Source: DASXRA01 sp046734315 (lineage in GTDB: Bacteria > Actinomycetota > Actinomycetes > Mycobacteriales > Jatrophihabitantaceae). From it: a stretch of 17,373 bases of DNA. The notes under the pieces are model-generated. The model was not told where the DNA came from. It was given only the letters and a program-made list of their open reading frames with translations, and did not search any database. The position numbers and the translations under genes are program-made. The stretch lies in the NCBI GenBank assembly GCA_046734315.1, contig JBKPQY010000094.1:1-17373 (forward strand), read 5' to 3'. Below are positions 6,851-15,193 of the stretch, one piece after another (positions within the stretch are counted from its first letter, which is position 1; each line of letters opens with the position of its first letter).

Positions 6851-8092
6851 GTGGGCGACGTTGCGGTCAACATCGACGGAGTGTCCAAGCGGTTTCGCCT
6901 GTATCGCGAACGCAACCAGTCGCTCAAAGCGGCAATCATGCGCGGCCGCCGGGCGGCCTACGAGGAGTTCTGGGCGCTGAAGGAGGTGTCGTTCGAGATC
7001 CCGCAGGGCTCGACATTCGGGATCATCGGAGAGAACGGCTCGGGCAAGTCGACCCTGCTGAACTGCGTCGCCAAGATCCTGCGACCGGACAAGGGATCGG
7101 TCACCACGCACGGCTCGATCGGCGCGCTGCTCGAACTCGGCTCCGGCTTCCACCCGGAACTGTCCGGCCGCGAGAACGTCTATCTCAACGGTTCGATCCT
7201 CGGTATGAAGAAGGCTGAGATCGCACGCAGATTCGATGAGATCGTCGACTTCTCCGGAATCGAAGAGTTCATCGACCAGCCCGTCAAAAATTACTCATCC
7301 GGAATGTACGTCCGCCTCGGATTCTCGGTGGCGATCAACCTCGATCCGGATATCCTGCTGGTCGACGAGGTCCTCGCCGTCGGCGACGTGTCGTTCCAAG
7401 ACAAATGCATGGAGAAATTCGCGGATTTCCGGCGGGCGGGCAAGACGGTGGTCGTCGTCAGCCATGCCATGGGCTCGCTGCGGACCTTGTGCGACGAGGT
7501 CGCGTGGCTGAAGCATGGCGAGCTCGTCGAGGTGGGTGCCGCGAACGACGTGGTCGATACCTATGTCGACGAAGCTCACGTCGAGCGCGAGACGCTGACC
7601 ACCGGTGGGTCCCGCTGGGGGAGCGGCGAGGTCCGCATCATCGGCGTCGAACTGCTCGACGCTGAGGGCACGCCGACCACCTCCGTACGTACCGGCGACT
7701 CGGTGGCGATACGGGTTCGCTACCACGCCTCCGAACGGATCGAGCGTCCCATATTCGGACTGGCGCTGGAGAACCTGGAAGGTGTCTATGTGTGGGCGCA
7801 CCACTCGCGCGACGGTGGGTTCGTCCCGGACTTCATCGAGCGCGACGGCGTTGTCGAGCTACGCATACCGTCGCTGATGCTGCAACCCGGTACCTTCGAT
7901 CTGCTGGCCTCCATTGTCGACTACACCGCGACGCACACATTCGACTTCCTCAGGCACTGCCTTCGATTCGACGTCGAAGCCGGCACGCCACGGGAGTCCG
8001 GGGGCATCGTCGCACTGGGCGGCACCTGGTCGGCTGCTGCCGATGCAGCCGCCGATCTGACCGAACCACGACGCATCGGTTCCCACATGTGA
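6851..8092 (+). CDS. wzt: Polysaccharide ABC transporter ATPase (Wzt-type) with C-terminal glycan-binding domain
   Basis: A 413-residue ATPase starting at GTG 6851 behind GGAG (6839-6842). The nucleotide-binding domain (about 1-245) has Walker A GENGSGKST (60-68), the Wzt-specific GALLELGSGFHPELSGRENV (91-110), the ABC signature YSSGM (148-152), Walker B ILLVDEVLAVGD (168-179) with Asp172/Glu173, and switch His205. Residues about 255-376 form a further all-beta domain (VRIIGVELLD, VRTGDSVAIRVRYHA, IFGLALEN, LQPGTFDLLASI), matching the Wzt_C fold that in E. coli O8/O9a binds the modified non-reducing end of the glycan. The simpler mycobacterial galactan and teichoic-acid exporter ATPases lack that type of domain. 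The open frame continues upstream to 5972, but that part overlaps wzm in another frame and is not coding. A Wzt_C domain next to a methyltransferase suggests cap-dependent export (inference). Confidence 0.93.
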   Translation: MGDVAVNIDGVSKRFRLYRERNQSLKAAIMRGRRAAYEEFWALKEVSFEIPQGSTFGIIGENGSGKSTLLNCVAKILRPDKGSVTTHGSIGALLELGSGFHPELSGRENVYLNGSILGMKKAEIARRFDEIVDFSGIEEFIDQPVKNYSSGMYVRLGFSVAINLDPDILLVDEVLAVGDVSFQDKCMEKFADFRRAGKTVVVVSHAMGSLRTLCDEVAWLKHGELVEVGAANDVVDTYVDEAHVERETLTTGGSRWGSGEVRIIGVELLDAEGTPTTSVRTGDSVAIRVRYHASERIERPIFGLALENLEGVYVWAHHSRDGGFVPDFIERDGVVELRIPSLMLQPGTFDLLASIVDYTATHTFDFLRHCLRFDVEAGTPRESGGIVALGGTWSAAADAAADLTEPRRIGSHM

Positions 8093-8110
8093 TGAGAGAC
8101 TCGGGGTGAA

Positions 8111-10627
8111 ATGCCAGCACAGTCCGGGCCGAGCGAGAGGCAGCATAGGGTGAGCCGTGCAGAGGCGGGCGCCGTCTCCGTTGTGATCGTGAACTATCGC
8201 GGTGCCGACGACACGATCGACTGCGTCTCCGGTCTGCGCGCGCTTGACTGGCCGGCGGATCGACTGCAGATCATCGTTGTCGACAACGCATCCGGCGACG
8301 GCAGCGTGCCGCGCCTGCGCGCCGCCCTTCCCCAGGACGTGCGGATCATCGAGTCCCACGTCAACGGCGGATTCACGGGCGGGTGCAACCTCGGCGCGGC
8401 ACAGAGTACCGGCGAATATCTCGCGTTCATCAACAATGACGCCCGCCCGGATCCGGGTTGGCTGGCTGCAGCCGTCTCGGCGCTGAAGAAGGATGCCGCG
8501 GTCGGCTGCGTTGCCAGCAAGGTGCTGGACTGGGAGGGCGTCAACGTCGATTTCGTCGACGCTGCGCTTGCCTGGTACGGGATGGGCTACAAGCCGGGCG
8601 CCGGCGCGCCGTATGCCGGTGACCATGAGCAGGGCGCCGACGTCCTGTTCGCAACCGGCTCCGGGATGGTGACCCGGCGTGAGCTGTTCACGAGCGTCGG
8701 CGGCTTCGACGAGCGGTATTTCATGTTCTACGAGGACGTCGATTACGGCTGGCGGCTGAATCTGCTCGGCCACCGTGTCCGCTACGTTCCGGACTCGGTC
8801 GTCTATCACAAGCATCATGCGAGCATGAAGAGCTACGGTGCCTTCCGAGAGTGGTTCCTCCTGGAACGCAATGCGCTGATGACGCTCTACAAGAACGCGA
8901 GCGACGAGATGCTGGCGCGCGTCTTCCCGCCGGCCATGGCGCTGTCCGTTCGACGTGGCCTCGCCATCGGCGGCGTGGACGTGTCCGTCTTGGACCTGCA
9001 GCACGGTGGTGGGCATGACGAGAGCGATCAGGTCACGGTAACGAAGCAGAGCCTCACCGGTGCATACGCCGTCGACGCGTTTATCGACAATCTGCCCAGC
9101 CTCACGACGACGCGAAGCGACCTCCAGGCCCAGCGAGTCCGCTCAGATCGTGAGCTCGTGCCGCTGTTCGGCAAGGCGATCGAGCCGGCCATCGCCCAGC
9201 CACGCTATCTGGCGGGTCATGAGGCTCTCGTCGACGCGTTCGGCATCGAGAAACTGTTCCAGGCGCGGCGCAACGTGCTGGTGGTGACCGGAGATCCATT
9301 GAGCTCCCGAATGGCCGGACCCGCGATCCGCGCCTTCCATATCGCCGAGACGTTGGCGACCGAGCACGACGTTCGCCTCTACTCGACCACGTCGTGCGCA
9401 ATAGATGATCCGCGCTTCGTGTGCGGGTCGGCGCGTCTGGCCGAGCTGCCCAAGCAGGTGGCGTGGGCCGATGTGGTGATCTTCCAGGGCTTCCTGCTGG
9501 AGCAGGCACCGTGGATCGCGGACACCAACAAGATCATCGTCGTCGATCTCTACGATCCGATCCACATCGAGCAACTCGAACAGACCCGCGGCGAAGAGCC
9601 GGTTGCGCGCACCCACCACGTCGCCTCGACGACCGAGGCGCTGAATCGGCAATTGTCCCGGGGCGACTTCTTCCTGTGCGCTTCGGAGCGGCAGCGGGAC
9701 TTCTGGCTGGGCCAGCTCGCCGCAATGGGCCGGCTTAATCCGCGAACATACGACGCGGACTCAACGTTGGAGTCGCTCGTTGCCGTCGTGCCGTTCGGCC
9801 TTCCGGACACGACGCCCGTGCGCACCGGCGGTGCGATCAGAAATCGCGTTCCTGGAATCGGCGGCGACGACAAAGTCATTTTGTGGGGCGGCGGAATCTA
9901 CAACTGGTTCGATCCGCTTTCCCTGATTCGTGCAGTCGCGCAACTGGTGGAGCGCCATGCGAACGTGCGGCTGTTCTTCCTCGGCGGCAAGCATCCCAAC
10001 CCGGCCGTTCCCGCCATGCGGGTTGCCGCTGAGGCGCGCGCGCTGTCGGACTTGCTGGGCCTGACCGACAAGTTCGTGTTCTTCAACGAGGGATGGGTCG
10101 ACTACGGCGAGCGGCAGAACTACCTGCTCGATGCGGACGTCGGCGTGAGCACGCATTTCCATCACCTCGAGACGACATTCGCCTTCCGTACCCGCATCCT
10201 CGATTACCTTTGGGCGGGACTGCCGATGGTCGTGACGGCGGGCGACGCCTTCGGCAGCTTGGTCGCCGACGAGGGACTCGGCGTCCGGGTCGACGAGCGC
10301 GACGTGCCGGCGCTCGTGGCAGCCCTCGAACGGTGCCTGTTCGACGAGGAGTTCGCGGCCCAATGTCGGGCCAACGTCGAGCGCGTCCGGCCGCAGTTCA
10401 CGTGGTCGCGAACCCTGGCACCGCTCGTGGAGTTCTGTCGTAGCCCGATGCGTGCGCCGGACGCCGCCACCGCGACCAGGCTGGCCACGGGCCAGTACCG
10501 CCGGTCCGGCTCACAGGGTGCGGTCGCGCGCAACGTGGCATACGCCAGGACCCGTTATCGCGAAGGCGGCATGAAGCTTGTCGTGGAGCGCGGTGTGCGG
10601 AAGGCAAGGCGCCTGCTCGCCCGATGA
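8111..10627 (+). CDS. Bifunctional GT2-GT4 fusion glycosyltransferase
   Basis: An 838-residue two-domain enzyme. The N-terminal GT2 (GT-A) module spans about 20-290: VSVVIVNYRG (22-31), VVDNASGDGS (56-65), NGGFTGGCNLGAA (85-97), INND (107-110), FATGSGMVTRRELF (180-193), GGFDERYFMFYEDVDYGWRL (197-216) and VVYHKHH (230-236). A linker at about 290-385 has no recognisable domain. The C-terminal GT4 (GT-B) module starts near 387: SSRMAGPAIRAFHIAE (398-413), VVDLYDPIHIEQLEQ (477-491), RGDFFLCASERQ (517-528), ILWGGGIYNWFDPL (590-603) and ETTFAFRTRILDYLWAGLP (687-705). The last part, RYREGGMKLVVERGVRKARR, is basic and probably peripheral to the membrane. Two transferases in one chain suggest alternating addition of two sugars or linkages. 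ATG 8111 is 18 bases after wzt; GTG 8150, with GAGAGG at 8135-8140, is an equally good start and would remove 13 residues. The module pair is present separately at 2551-4914. Confidence 0.92.
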   Translation: MPAQSGPSERQHRVSRAEAGAVSVVIVNYRGADDTIDCVSGLRALDWPADRLQIIVVDNASGDGSVPRLRAALPQDVRIIESHVNGGFTGGCNLGAAQSTGEYLAFINNDARPDPGWLAAAVSALKKDAAVGCVASKVLDWEGVNVDFVDAALAWYGMGYKPGAGAPYAGDHEQGADVLFATGSGMVTRRELFTSVGGFDERYFMFYEDVDYGWRLNLLGHRVRYVPDSVVYHKHHASMKSYGAFREWFLLERNALMTLYKNASDEMLARVFPPAMALSVRRGLAIGGVDVSVLDLQHGGGHDESDQVTVTKQSLTGAYAVDAFIDNLPSLTTTRSDLQAQRVRSDRELVPLFGKAIEPAIAQPRYLAGHEALVDAFGIEKLFQARRNVLVVTGDPLSSRMAGPAIRAFHIAETLATEHDVRLYSTTSCAIDDPRFVCGSARLAELPKQVAWADVVIFQGFLLEQAPWIADTNKIIVVDLYDPIHIEQLEQTRGEEPVARTHHVASTTEALNRQLSRGDFFLCASERQRDFWLGQLAAMGRLNPRTYDADSTLESLVAVVPFGLPDTTPVRTGGAIRNRVPGIGGDDKVILWGGGIYNWFDPLSLIRAVAQLVERHANVRLFFLGGKHPNPAVPAMRVAAEARALSDLLGLTDKFVFFNEGWVDYGERQNYLLDADVGVSTHFHHLETTFAFRTRILDYLWAGLPMVVTAGDAFGSLVADEGLGVRVDERDVPALVAALERCLFDEEFAAQCRANVERVRPQFTWSRTLAPLVEFCRSPMRAPDAATATRLATGQYRRSGSQGAVARNVAYARTRYREGGMKLVVERGVRKARRLLAR

Positions 10628-10634
10628 CCGGGCC

Positions 10635-13088
10635 CTAGCGGACCGGTGGGTCGGCGGCCGTCTCTTGCTCGCGGACGCCGTCCGACTCGCGCCGGTCTGA
10701 CTCACGCCCGTCCGGGTCCCCGCGACTGTGCGCCGGCGCTGCGGGGCTACGCCGCCACTTCCGCAGCAGGGCTGTCATATCGATCGGTCGTCCGGCGGCT
10801 CGGAGGCCCAACAGTGCGACGATCGCCAGCAAGGCTGCCAGTTCGGCCAGCAGCGCGATGTTGCCGCCGCGGGGTACGTAGCTGAATCGCACCGTGCTGG
10901 TACCCGCAGGGAGTTGGACGGATTCGAAGGCGCCGTCGTACGGCTGGATTGTCGTCTGCTTGCCGTTGACGGTCGCGCTCCAGCCGTCGAAGTAGGCCTC
11001 GCGGCGTACGAAAGTGGATGGCTGGGCGCAGGTGGCGGTGAACGAGGTACGCGACCGCGCGGTGACCGTACAACTGCCCGCGACGTCGCCGGCGTACGGC
11101 TTGGCTCCGCGCAGCCGGTAGATCACGGCCGTCGCGGTGGTCCGATAGGGAATGAGCACGTTCGAAAGCTTGGCCGGCACGTGGTAGCTCGGATCGGCGA
11201 TGACGTATTCGACGCCCGCGTTCTGGTATCCGGCCAAATGCTGCTCGAACAGGGGAATCTGGCTGGAGGCTAGCGCCGAGACGCCCAAGCGGTTCGGAAT
11301 GACGCCCGGGGCCAGGGCACGATTGATGTACTTCTGCCAGACCGTCGGCTGCGGCAGGCCCGCAGAGCCGAGTGTCGCCACGTCGTAGTACGAGCCGTAG
11401 TTCGGGTCCGGACGCGCGTTCAGCGAATAGATCCGGCCGAGATCCGTCCCGTCGTCCGACTTTCTTGCCTGATCCTTGAGGAAAGCAACGAGCTGGCTAT
11501 CCGGCCGGTAGCTGCGAGCCGCGGAGAACGACGGTATCGCGAAGAACACGACGGCTTCCGCACAGGCCAGTCCGACGGCGATCCATGCGGCTGCCTGCTT
11601 CGCTCGCGGTCCGATGGCGACTGCAGCCGCGATCACGAGCACGACGACTGCCGCCTCGAGATACGCGTAGTGGTACCAGCGACCGATGCCGGTTCCGCCC
11701 TTGTCTTCGATCGCGCTGACGAGAGGAGTCGCGAGCCGACGGCACAGGAACAGCACGGCTGCGGAAACGACCAGCGCTCCGCCGGCCCTGACGCGCCCGA
11801 CCGCTCCGCGCCGGATGTCGTCAACTCCGATCGCCACCAGCAGCACCACTGCGATCGTCACTGTCGGCGGCGCGTAGCGATAGAACGCGAGCTGCTTCAT
11901 GCCGGGAATGAGTTTGACCGCAGGCGTCACAACCGGCACCGCGTACATCTTTGCGAGAGAGGCGATCGTCCACCCGAAGCAGATGATGCGAAGTCCCAGG
12001 AAACGCCGGCTGGTAACGCCGATCAAACCGAGCACGAGCGCGGCGGCGGTCAGATAGCCACCGACGTTCGCCCAGACCGAATAGAGGACGTTCTTCTGGC
12101 CCACGGTGGGGGAGAAGCCGATATAACTAATCAGCGGCCCGTAGGCGTAGGGCGTGAACTGTATGCCCAGGGCCTGATGGCTGAGACCGAGGCGCGCGAA
12201 CGTGCCGGTGTGCCCGCCGACGTACGCCCCGGCGTGAAGATAGTCGAGGAACGCGACGAGTGCCGGGGCGGAAAGAAGCGCGCCGAGGCCGCCACCAATC
12301 GCCAGCCGCCGTACGAAACGCAGCCGCGTGTCCCTGCGGGAACATACGAAGCGCCATACCGCATACGCCAGGGCGAAAAGACCCGCGAGGTACGTGACTT
12401 CCGGGAATCCAGCCGTAATGCTGCCCCAGATCGCCAACCCGAGCAGAACGTAGCCGCCGGTCTCCTGCCGATAGGCGCGTTCGATTCCCAGAAGAATCAG
12501 CGGGATGAACGCCACCGGCACGGACGGGCCGTTCATCAACCAGACGAGTGAGCCGGTCAGCCCGAACATCGTGCCGGCGGCGGTCGCCGCGGCGCGCCCC
12601 ATGCCGAGTGTTCGAACCAGCGCCACCGTGGACAGTCCGGCGATGAGCTCGAGCGCGAGGTGATAAACGAAGAACCCCGCAGGCAGCGCCTGCAATACCA
12701 GGATCGGGAAGAAGGAGGCGCTCTCCAGGCCACCGGCGAGCGGGGTGCCGATGCCCTCGAACGGATTCCACCAGGGAACGTGGCCGGAGAACCACTGGTG
12801 CAGCGCTTGCACGCCGAGCGCCTGCGTCGTGACGCCTTCGTTCGGATCGATCGTGTACCAGCCGGCAAGCGGTCCGGGCTGAGCCGAGATTCCGAGGTGG
12901 GCCCGCAGGATCTTCGGGTCGAGGTGCGTGTAGCCGATCAGGTAACTCGCGTTGGCAATCAGGATGGCAGCAGTCACGATGGCGTATGGCCAGATGCGGC
13001 TGTCGACGCTGAGTCGAGAACGTACCCGGTCAGTCACGCCGGACCACCGTGGTCGCTGGATGACGGGGGAAGCATCTAGCGTGACCAA
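10635..13088 (-). CDS. YfhO-type polytopic membrane protein (putative GT-C-like)
   Basis: An 817-residue protein with about a dozen hydrophobic segments, beginning near residue 34. The first outer loop carries WYTIDPNEGVTTQALG (77-92) and WWNPFEGIGTPLAGG (106-120), the asparagine-proline and GxPLA pattern typical of YfhO proteins. A large outer domain (about 525-740) has two cysteines (673 and 687) that could pair, and the YfhO hallmark EAYFDGWSATVNGKQ (697-711) with VQLPAGTSTVRFSYVPRG (724-741), before a final membrane segment at 743-763 and a hydrophilic, acidic/arginine-rich tail. In Gram-positives, YfhO is implicated in glycosylating lipoteichoic acid; here a role in decorating exported glycan is inferred. 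The start is uncertain: TTG at 13088 has only a weak ribosome site, and GTG at 13037 (residue 18) is preceded by GGTGG. The 3' end is convergent with the fusion gene, seven bases away. Confidence 0.85.
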   Translation of the reverse strand: MVTLDASPVIQRPRWSGVTDRVRSRLSVDSRIWPYAIVTAAILIANASYLIGYTHLDPKILRAHLGISAQPGPLAGWYTIDPNEGVTTQALGVQALHQWFSGHVPWWNPFEGIGTPLAGGLESASFFPILVLQALPAGFFVYHLALELIAGLSTVALVRTLGMGRAAATAAGTMFGLTGSLVWLMNGPSVPVAFIPLILLGIERAYRQETGGYVLLGLAIWGSITAGFPEVTYLAGLFALAYAVWRFVCSRRDTRLRFVRRLAIGGGLGALLSAPALVAFLDYLHAGAYVGGHTGTFARLGLSHQALGIQFTPYAYGPLISYIGFSPTVGQKNVLYSVWANVGGYLTAAALVLGLIGVTSRRFLGLRIICFGWTIASLAKMYAVPVVTPAVKLIPGMKQLAFYRYAPPTVTIAVVLLVAIGVDDIRRGAVGRVRAGGALVVSAAVLFLCRRLATPLVSAIEDKGGTGIGRWYHYAYLEAAVVVLVIAAAVAIGPRAKQAAAWIAVGLACAEAVVFFAIPSFSAARSYRPDSQLVAFLKDQARKSDDGTDLGRIYSLNARPDPNYGSYYDVATLGSAGLPQPTVWQKYINRALAPGVIPNRLGVSALASSQIPLFEQHLAGYQNAGVEYVIADPSYHVPAKLSNVLIPYRTTATAVIYRLRGAKPYAGDVAGSCTVTARSRTSFTATCAQPSTFVRREAYFDGWSATVNGKQTTIQPYDGAFESVQLPAGTSTVRFSYVPRGGNIALLAELAALLAIVALLGLRAAGRPIDMTALLRKWRRSPAAPAHSRGDPDGRESDRRESDGVREQETAADPPVR

Positions 13089-13297
13089 AAAGTGCCGTCC
13101 AATCGCCTATCTCCGAGGGCCGACCTCATGTGCGCGTCGTAGGCGGCAGGACCACTGCTCGCGCCTGGGTGAGCAGGCTACCGGACGTAGGTCGGCGGTC
13201 CCGCGTGCAGGCCGCGCTGCGTGAGTCGTACACGCCGGTCGCAGAGGCCGGCCGGGTAAGCTCTCACGGTTGATCGCTGCGGAGATGCGAGGGGTGA
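13089..13297. promoter_or_regulatory. Divergent intergenic region between the YfhO-type gene and the membrane-protein pair
   Basis: This 209-base gap, the longest in the window, should hold promoters for both flanking genes. The plus strand has a TANNNT-type TAAGCT at 13257-13262, 35 bases before the GTG at 13298, without a -35. A perfect 6-base inverted repeat, CTGCTC (13155-13160) and GAGCAG (13171-13176) with a 10-base spacer, is the only other structure noticed. I see no coding frame, RNA gene or terminator in it. Confidence 0.3.
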
Positions 13298-15037
13298 GTG
13301 GCCGCCGAAGCAGTCGACGTTGTCCCGCGCACTGCGTCGCCGGCGATCGCCCGGGCGCCGCTGATCGTGCATCTGTCGAGCCTGGCGGTAGCCGCTGTGG
13401 TGCTCGTCTGGTACGACCGGCACGCCTGGTTCTGGGCTGACGAGTGGGACCTCATCAGTCGCTCGCTGCACATGACGCCGCGACTGATGTTCGAGGCCCA
13501 CAACGCCCATTGGTCCACGCTGCCGCTGCTCCTGTGGTGGCCGCTGGTGTCCACAGTTGGCCTGCGCAGCTACTGGCCGTACCTGGCGCCCTTGCTGGCC
13601 GTACACCTGGCCCTGGCCCACGTGCTCTGGCGGGTGATGACAAGGGGCGGGCAGAATCCATGGCTCGCCACCGGCCTCGTTGCCGCGTTCGCCGTGCTGG
13701 GCCTGGGTGCGACGAACGTCAACTCGGCGCTTCAGATTTCGTTCGTGGGATCGGTGCTTCTCGGTTACTTCGCACTGCTCGTCGCGGACCGCGACACGGC
13801 GACGCGCCGCGACTATCTGGTGTGCTGGCTGCTGTTGATTCTCAGCACGATGTCGTCCGGCATCGGGGTGGTGATGACCGTTGCGGCCTGTCTCGTGGCG
13901 CTCATCCGGCGCGGCTGGTGGGCCGGGCTACTGACCGCGGCAGTACCTGCGGCCATTTACGTCATATGGTATGAATCGATCGGTCAGTACGGCAGCCCTT
14001 TGAACCGAGCCGGGCACGGCGATTTCGGGAAGGTGCCGCGTTTCCTGCTCCACGGCCTCGAGAACGCATTCGCCCGACCCCTGCACCTTCCGCAAGAGTG
14101 GGGTTTGGTGCCATTCGTTGCGATTGTCGCGTACCTGATCGTACGAGCGCGGCGACGTGGCGTCGCGGATGCCGCCATCGCCTATGCCGCGATGGCAGCG
14201 ACGGTGGTGCTGTTCGTCATCGTCGCCGGCGGCCGAGCACAGGTGCGCCAGCTGCCCGAGGCGCAGCGCTACGCGTACGTGTGTGTCGCGCTCTACCTCC
14301 CGGCGGCGGGATTGGCGGTAGACGCGGTGGTTCGGCGGCTGCGTCAGCCGGCGGTGCTCGTTGTGCCGCTCACCCTCGCGCTCGCGGCGCAGGAACTGTC
14401 ACTGTTGTCGACGAACATGGCCAGGCAGGCGCGGATCACACAACAGTCGCGAACGACGACGCTGGCGGCGGCCGTCGTCGCCCGCGAAGATCCCTGGCTT
14501 GACGAGCAACGACCGTATCCGGCATTCCCGTCGCTCACGATGAATGTGGTACGCACGCTCGACAACCGCGGGGCGTTGCCCAGCCTGGCTGGGGTCACGC
14601 CCGAGCAGGTGCTCGCGGTCCGCTCCGTCGTCCAAGTGATCTGGTATCCAACATTTCTGCGGTCACGCGCGGCCTTGCCGATCGTGGGTACGTCCAGGGC
14701 GAGGGTTGTTCAAGGCGACCCCGGCTGCGTCGAGGTGCTTCCGACCGGACCCGATCCGCAGGTGACCGTCACCGTCGGCTCGCACCCGGCGCTGCTCCCG
14801 GTTCGGGTCAGCACGCCGGGCGACGTCCAGCTGACGCTTCAGCTGCCATCGAGAACCGGCGAACAGTCGCTACGCGGCGGCAGGGCTCACGTGGCAACGG
14901 CGAGCACACCACCGCGATCAGCGCACGTCACCGCCGAGCATGGCGGGACGTGGTGGATCGGTGTTCCGAGTGTCCTCGCCACGATCGGCCTGCCAGCCGG
15001 TGGGCCGTCCGAGGTCTGCGGCGTGTCTCAGCGCTGA
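13298..15037 (+). CDS. Multi-spanning membrane protein, GT-C-like (first of a tandem pair)
   Basis: A 579-residue protein with around ten hydrophobic segments, starting with GTG at 13298 (GGAG at 13281-13284; GAGGGG at 13289-13294 is very close). After the first segment (about 22-38) comes an outer-face loop with FWADEWDLISRSL (45-57) and HNAHWSTLPLLLW (68-80); acidic residues here are usual in GT-C glycosyltransferases that use polyprenyl-linked sugars. Further landmarks are VGLRSYWPY (87-95), DRDTATRRDY (164-173) and RYAYV (324-328). From about 440 the protein is soluble and beta-rich, ending in a motif with a lone cysteine (VCGVSQR). I do not recognise a named family; GT-C membership is inferred from topology and acidic loop residues. 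The next gene, at 15190, is a clear paralogue of almost identical length. Confidence 0.78.
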   Translation: MAAEAVDVVPRTASPAIARAPLIVHLSSLAVAAVVLVWYDRHAWFWADEWDLISRSLHMTPRLMFEAHNAHWSTLPLLLWWPLVSTVGLRSYWPYLAPLLAVHLALAHVLWRVMTRGGQNPWLATGLVAAFAVLGLGATNVNSALQISFVGSVLLGYFALLVADRDTATRRDYLVCWLLLILSTMSSGIGVVMTVAACLVALIRRGWWAGLLTAAVPAAIYVIWYESIGQYGSPLNRAGHGDFGKVPRFLLHGLENAFARPLHLPQEWGLVPFVAIVAYLIVRARRRGVADAAIAYAAMAATVVLFVIVAGGRAQVRQLPEAQRYAYVCVALYLPAAGLAVDAVVRRLRQPAVLVVPLTLALAAQELSLLSTNMARQARITQQSRTTTLAAAVVAREDPWLDEQRPYPAFPSLTMNVVRTLDNRGALPSLAGVTPEQVLAVRSVVQVIWYPTFLRSRAALPIVGTSRARVVQGDPGCVEVLPTGPDPQVTVTVGSHPALLPVRVSTPGDVQLTLQLPSRTGEQSLRGGRAHVATASTPPRSAHVTAEHGGTWWIGVPSVLATIGLPAGGPSEVCGVSQR

Positions 15038-15154
15038 CGCCGCGACCCGAATGGCGTGAACGCACATCCACCACATCGCGAGATCACAGTTGCCTCAGAT
15101 AGCGTCCCTGCGCACCCGCCGAGCTCGACAGCAGCCGGGCCGAGGAGACCACTA

Positions 15155-15193
15155 ATGGTTCAGCCGCGCGCGATCGGCATCGTGCGTTCATGA
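15155..15193 (+). CDS. Possible 12-codon leader ORF translationally coupled to the following gene
   Basis: GAGGAG (15142-15147) lies seven bases before an ATG that opens a 12-codon frame, MVQPRAIGIVRS, whose TGA overlaps the ATG at 15190 (ATGA). The downstream gene has no ribosome site of its own, so ribosomes ending this mini-frame could restart on it. Alternatively the strong site marks the original start of the downstream protein and a further indel lies in this stretch. There is no peptide-level evidence. Confidence 0.35.
   Translation: MVQPRAIGIVRS

Noticed and set aside
7859..9016. A 385-codon open frame on the minus strand opposite wzt and the fusion gene
   Set aside because: It is antisense to recognised domains (Wzt_C and GT2), has no recognisable motif and has no credible ribosome site.
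10627..10647. A possible terminator hairpin ACCGG ... CCGGT between convergent genes
   Set aside because: Only five paired bases, an eleven-base loop and no T-tract on either strand; too weak to call a terminator.
11670..12551. A 293-codon plus-strand frame opposite the YfhO-type gene
   Set aside because: It is hydrophilic and repetitive in composition, and mirrors the codon pattern of the membrane protein on the other strand.
15043..15066. A possible hairpin ACGCC ... GGCGT after the first membrane-protein gene
   Set aside because: Five-base arms with a long loop and no T-run; expected by chance in GC-rich DNA.
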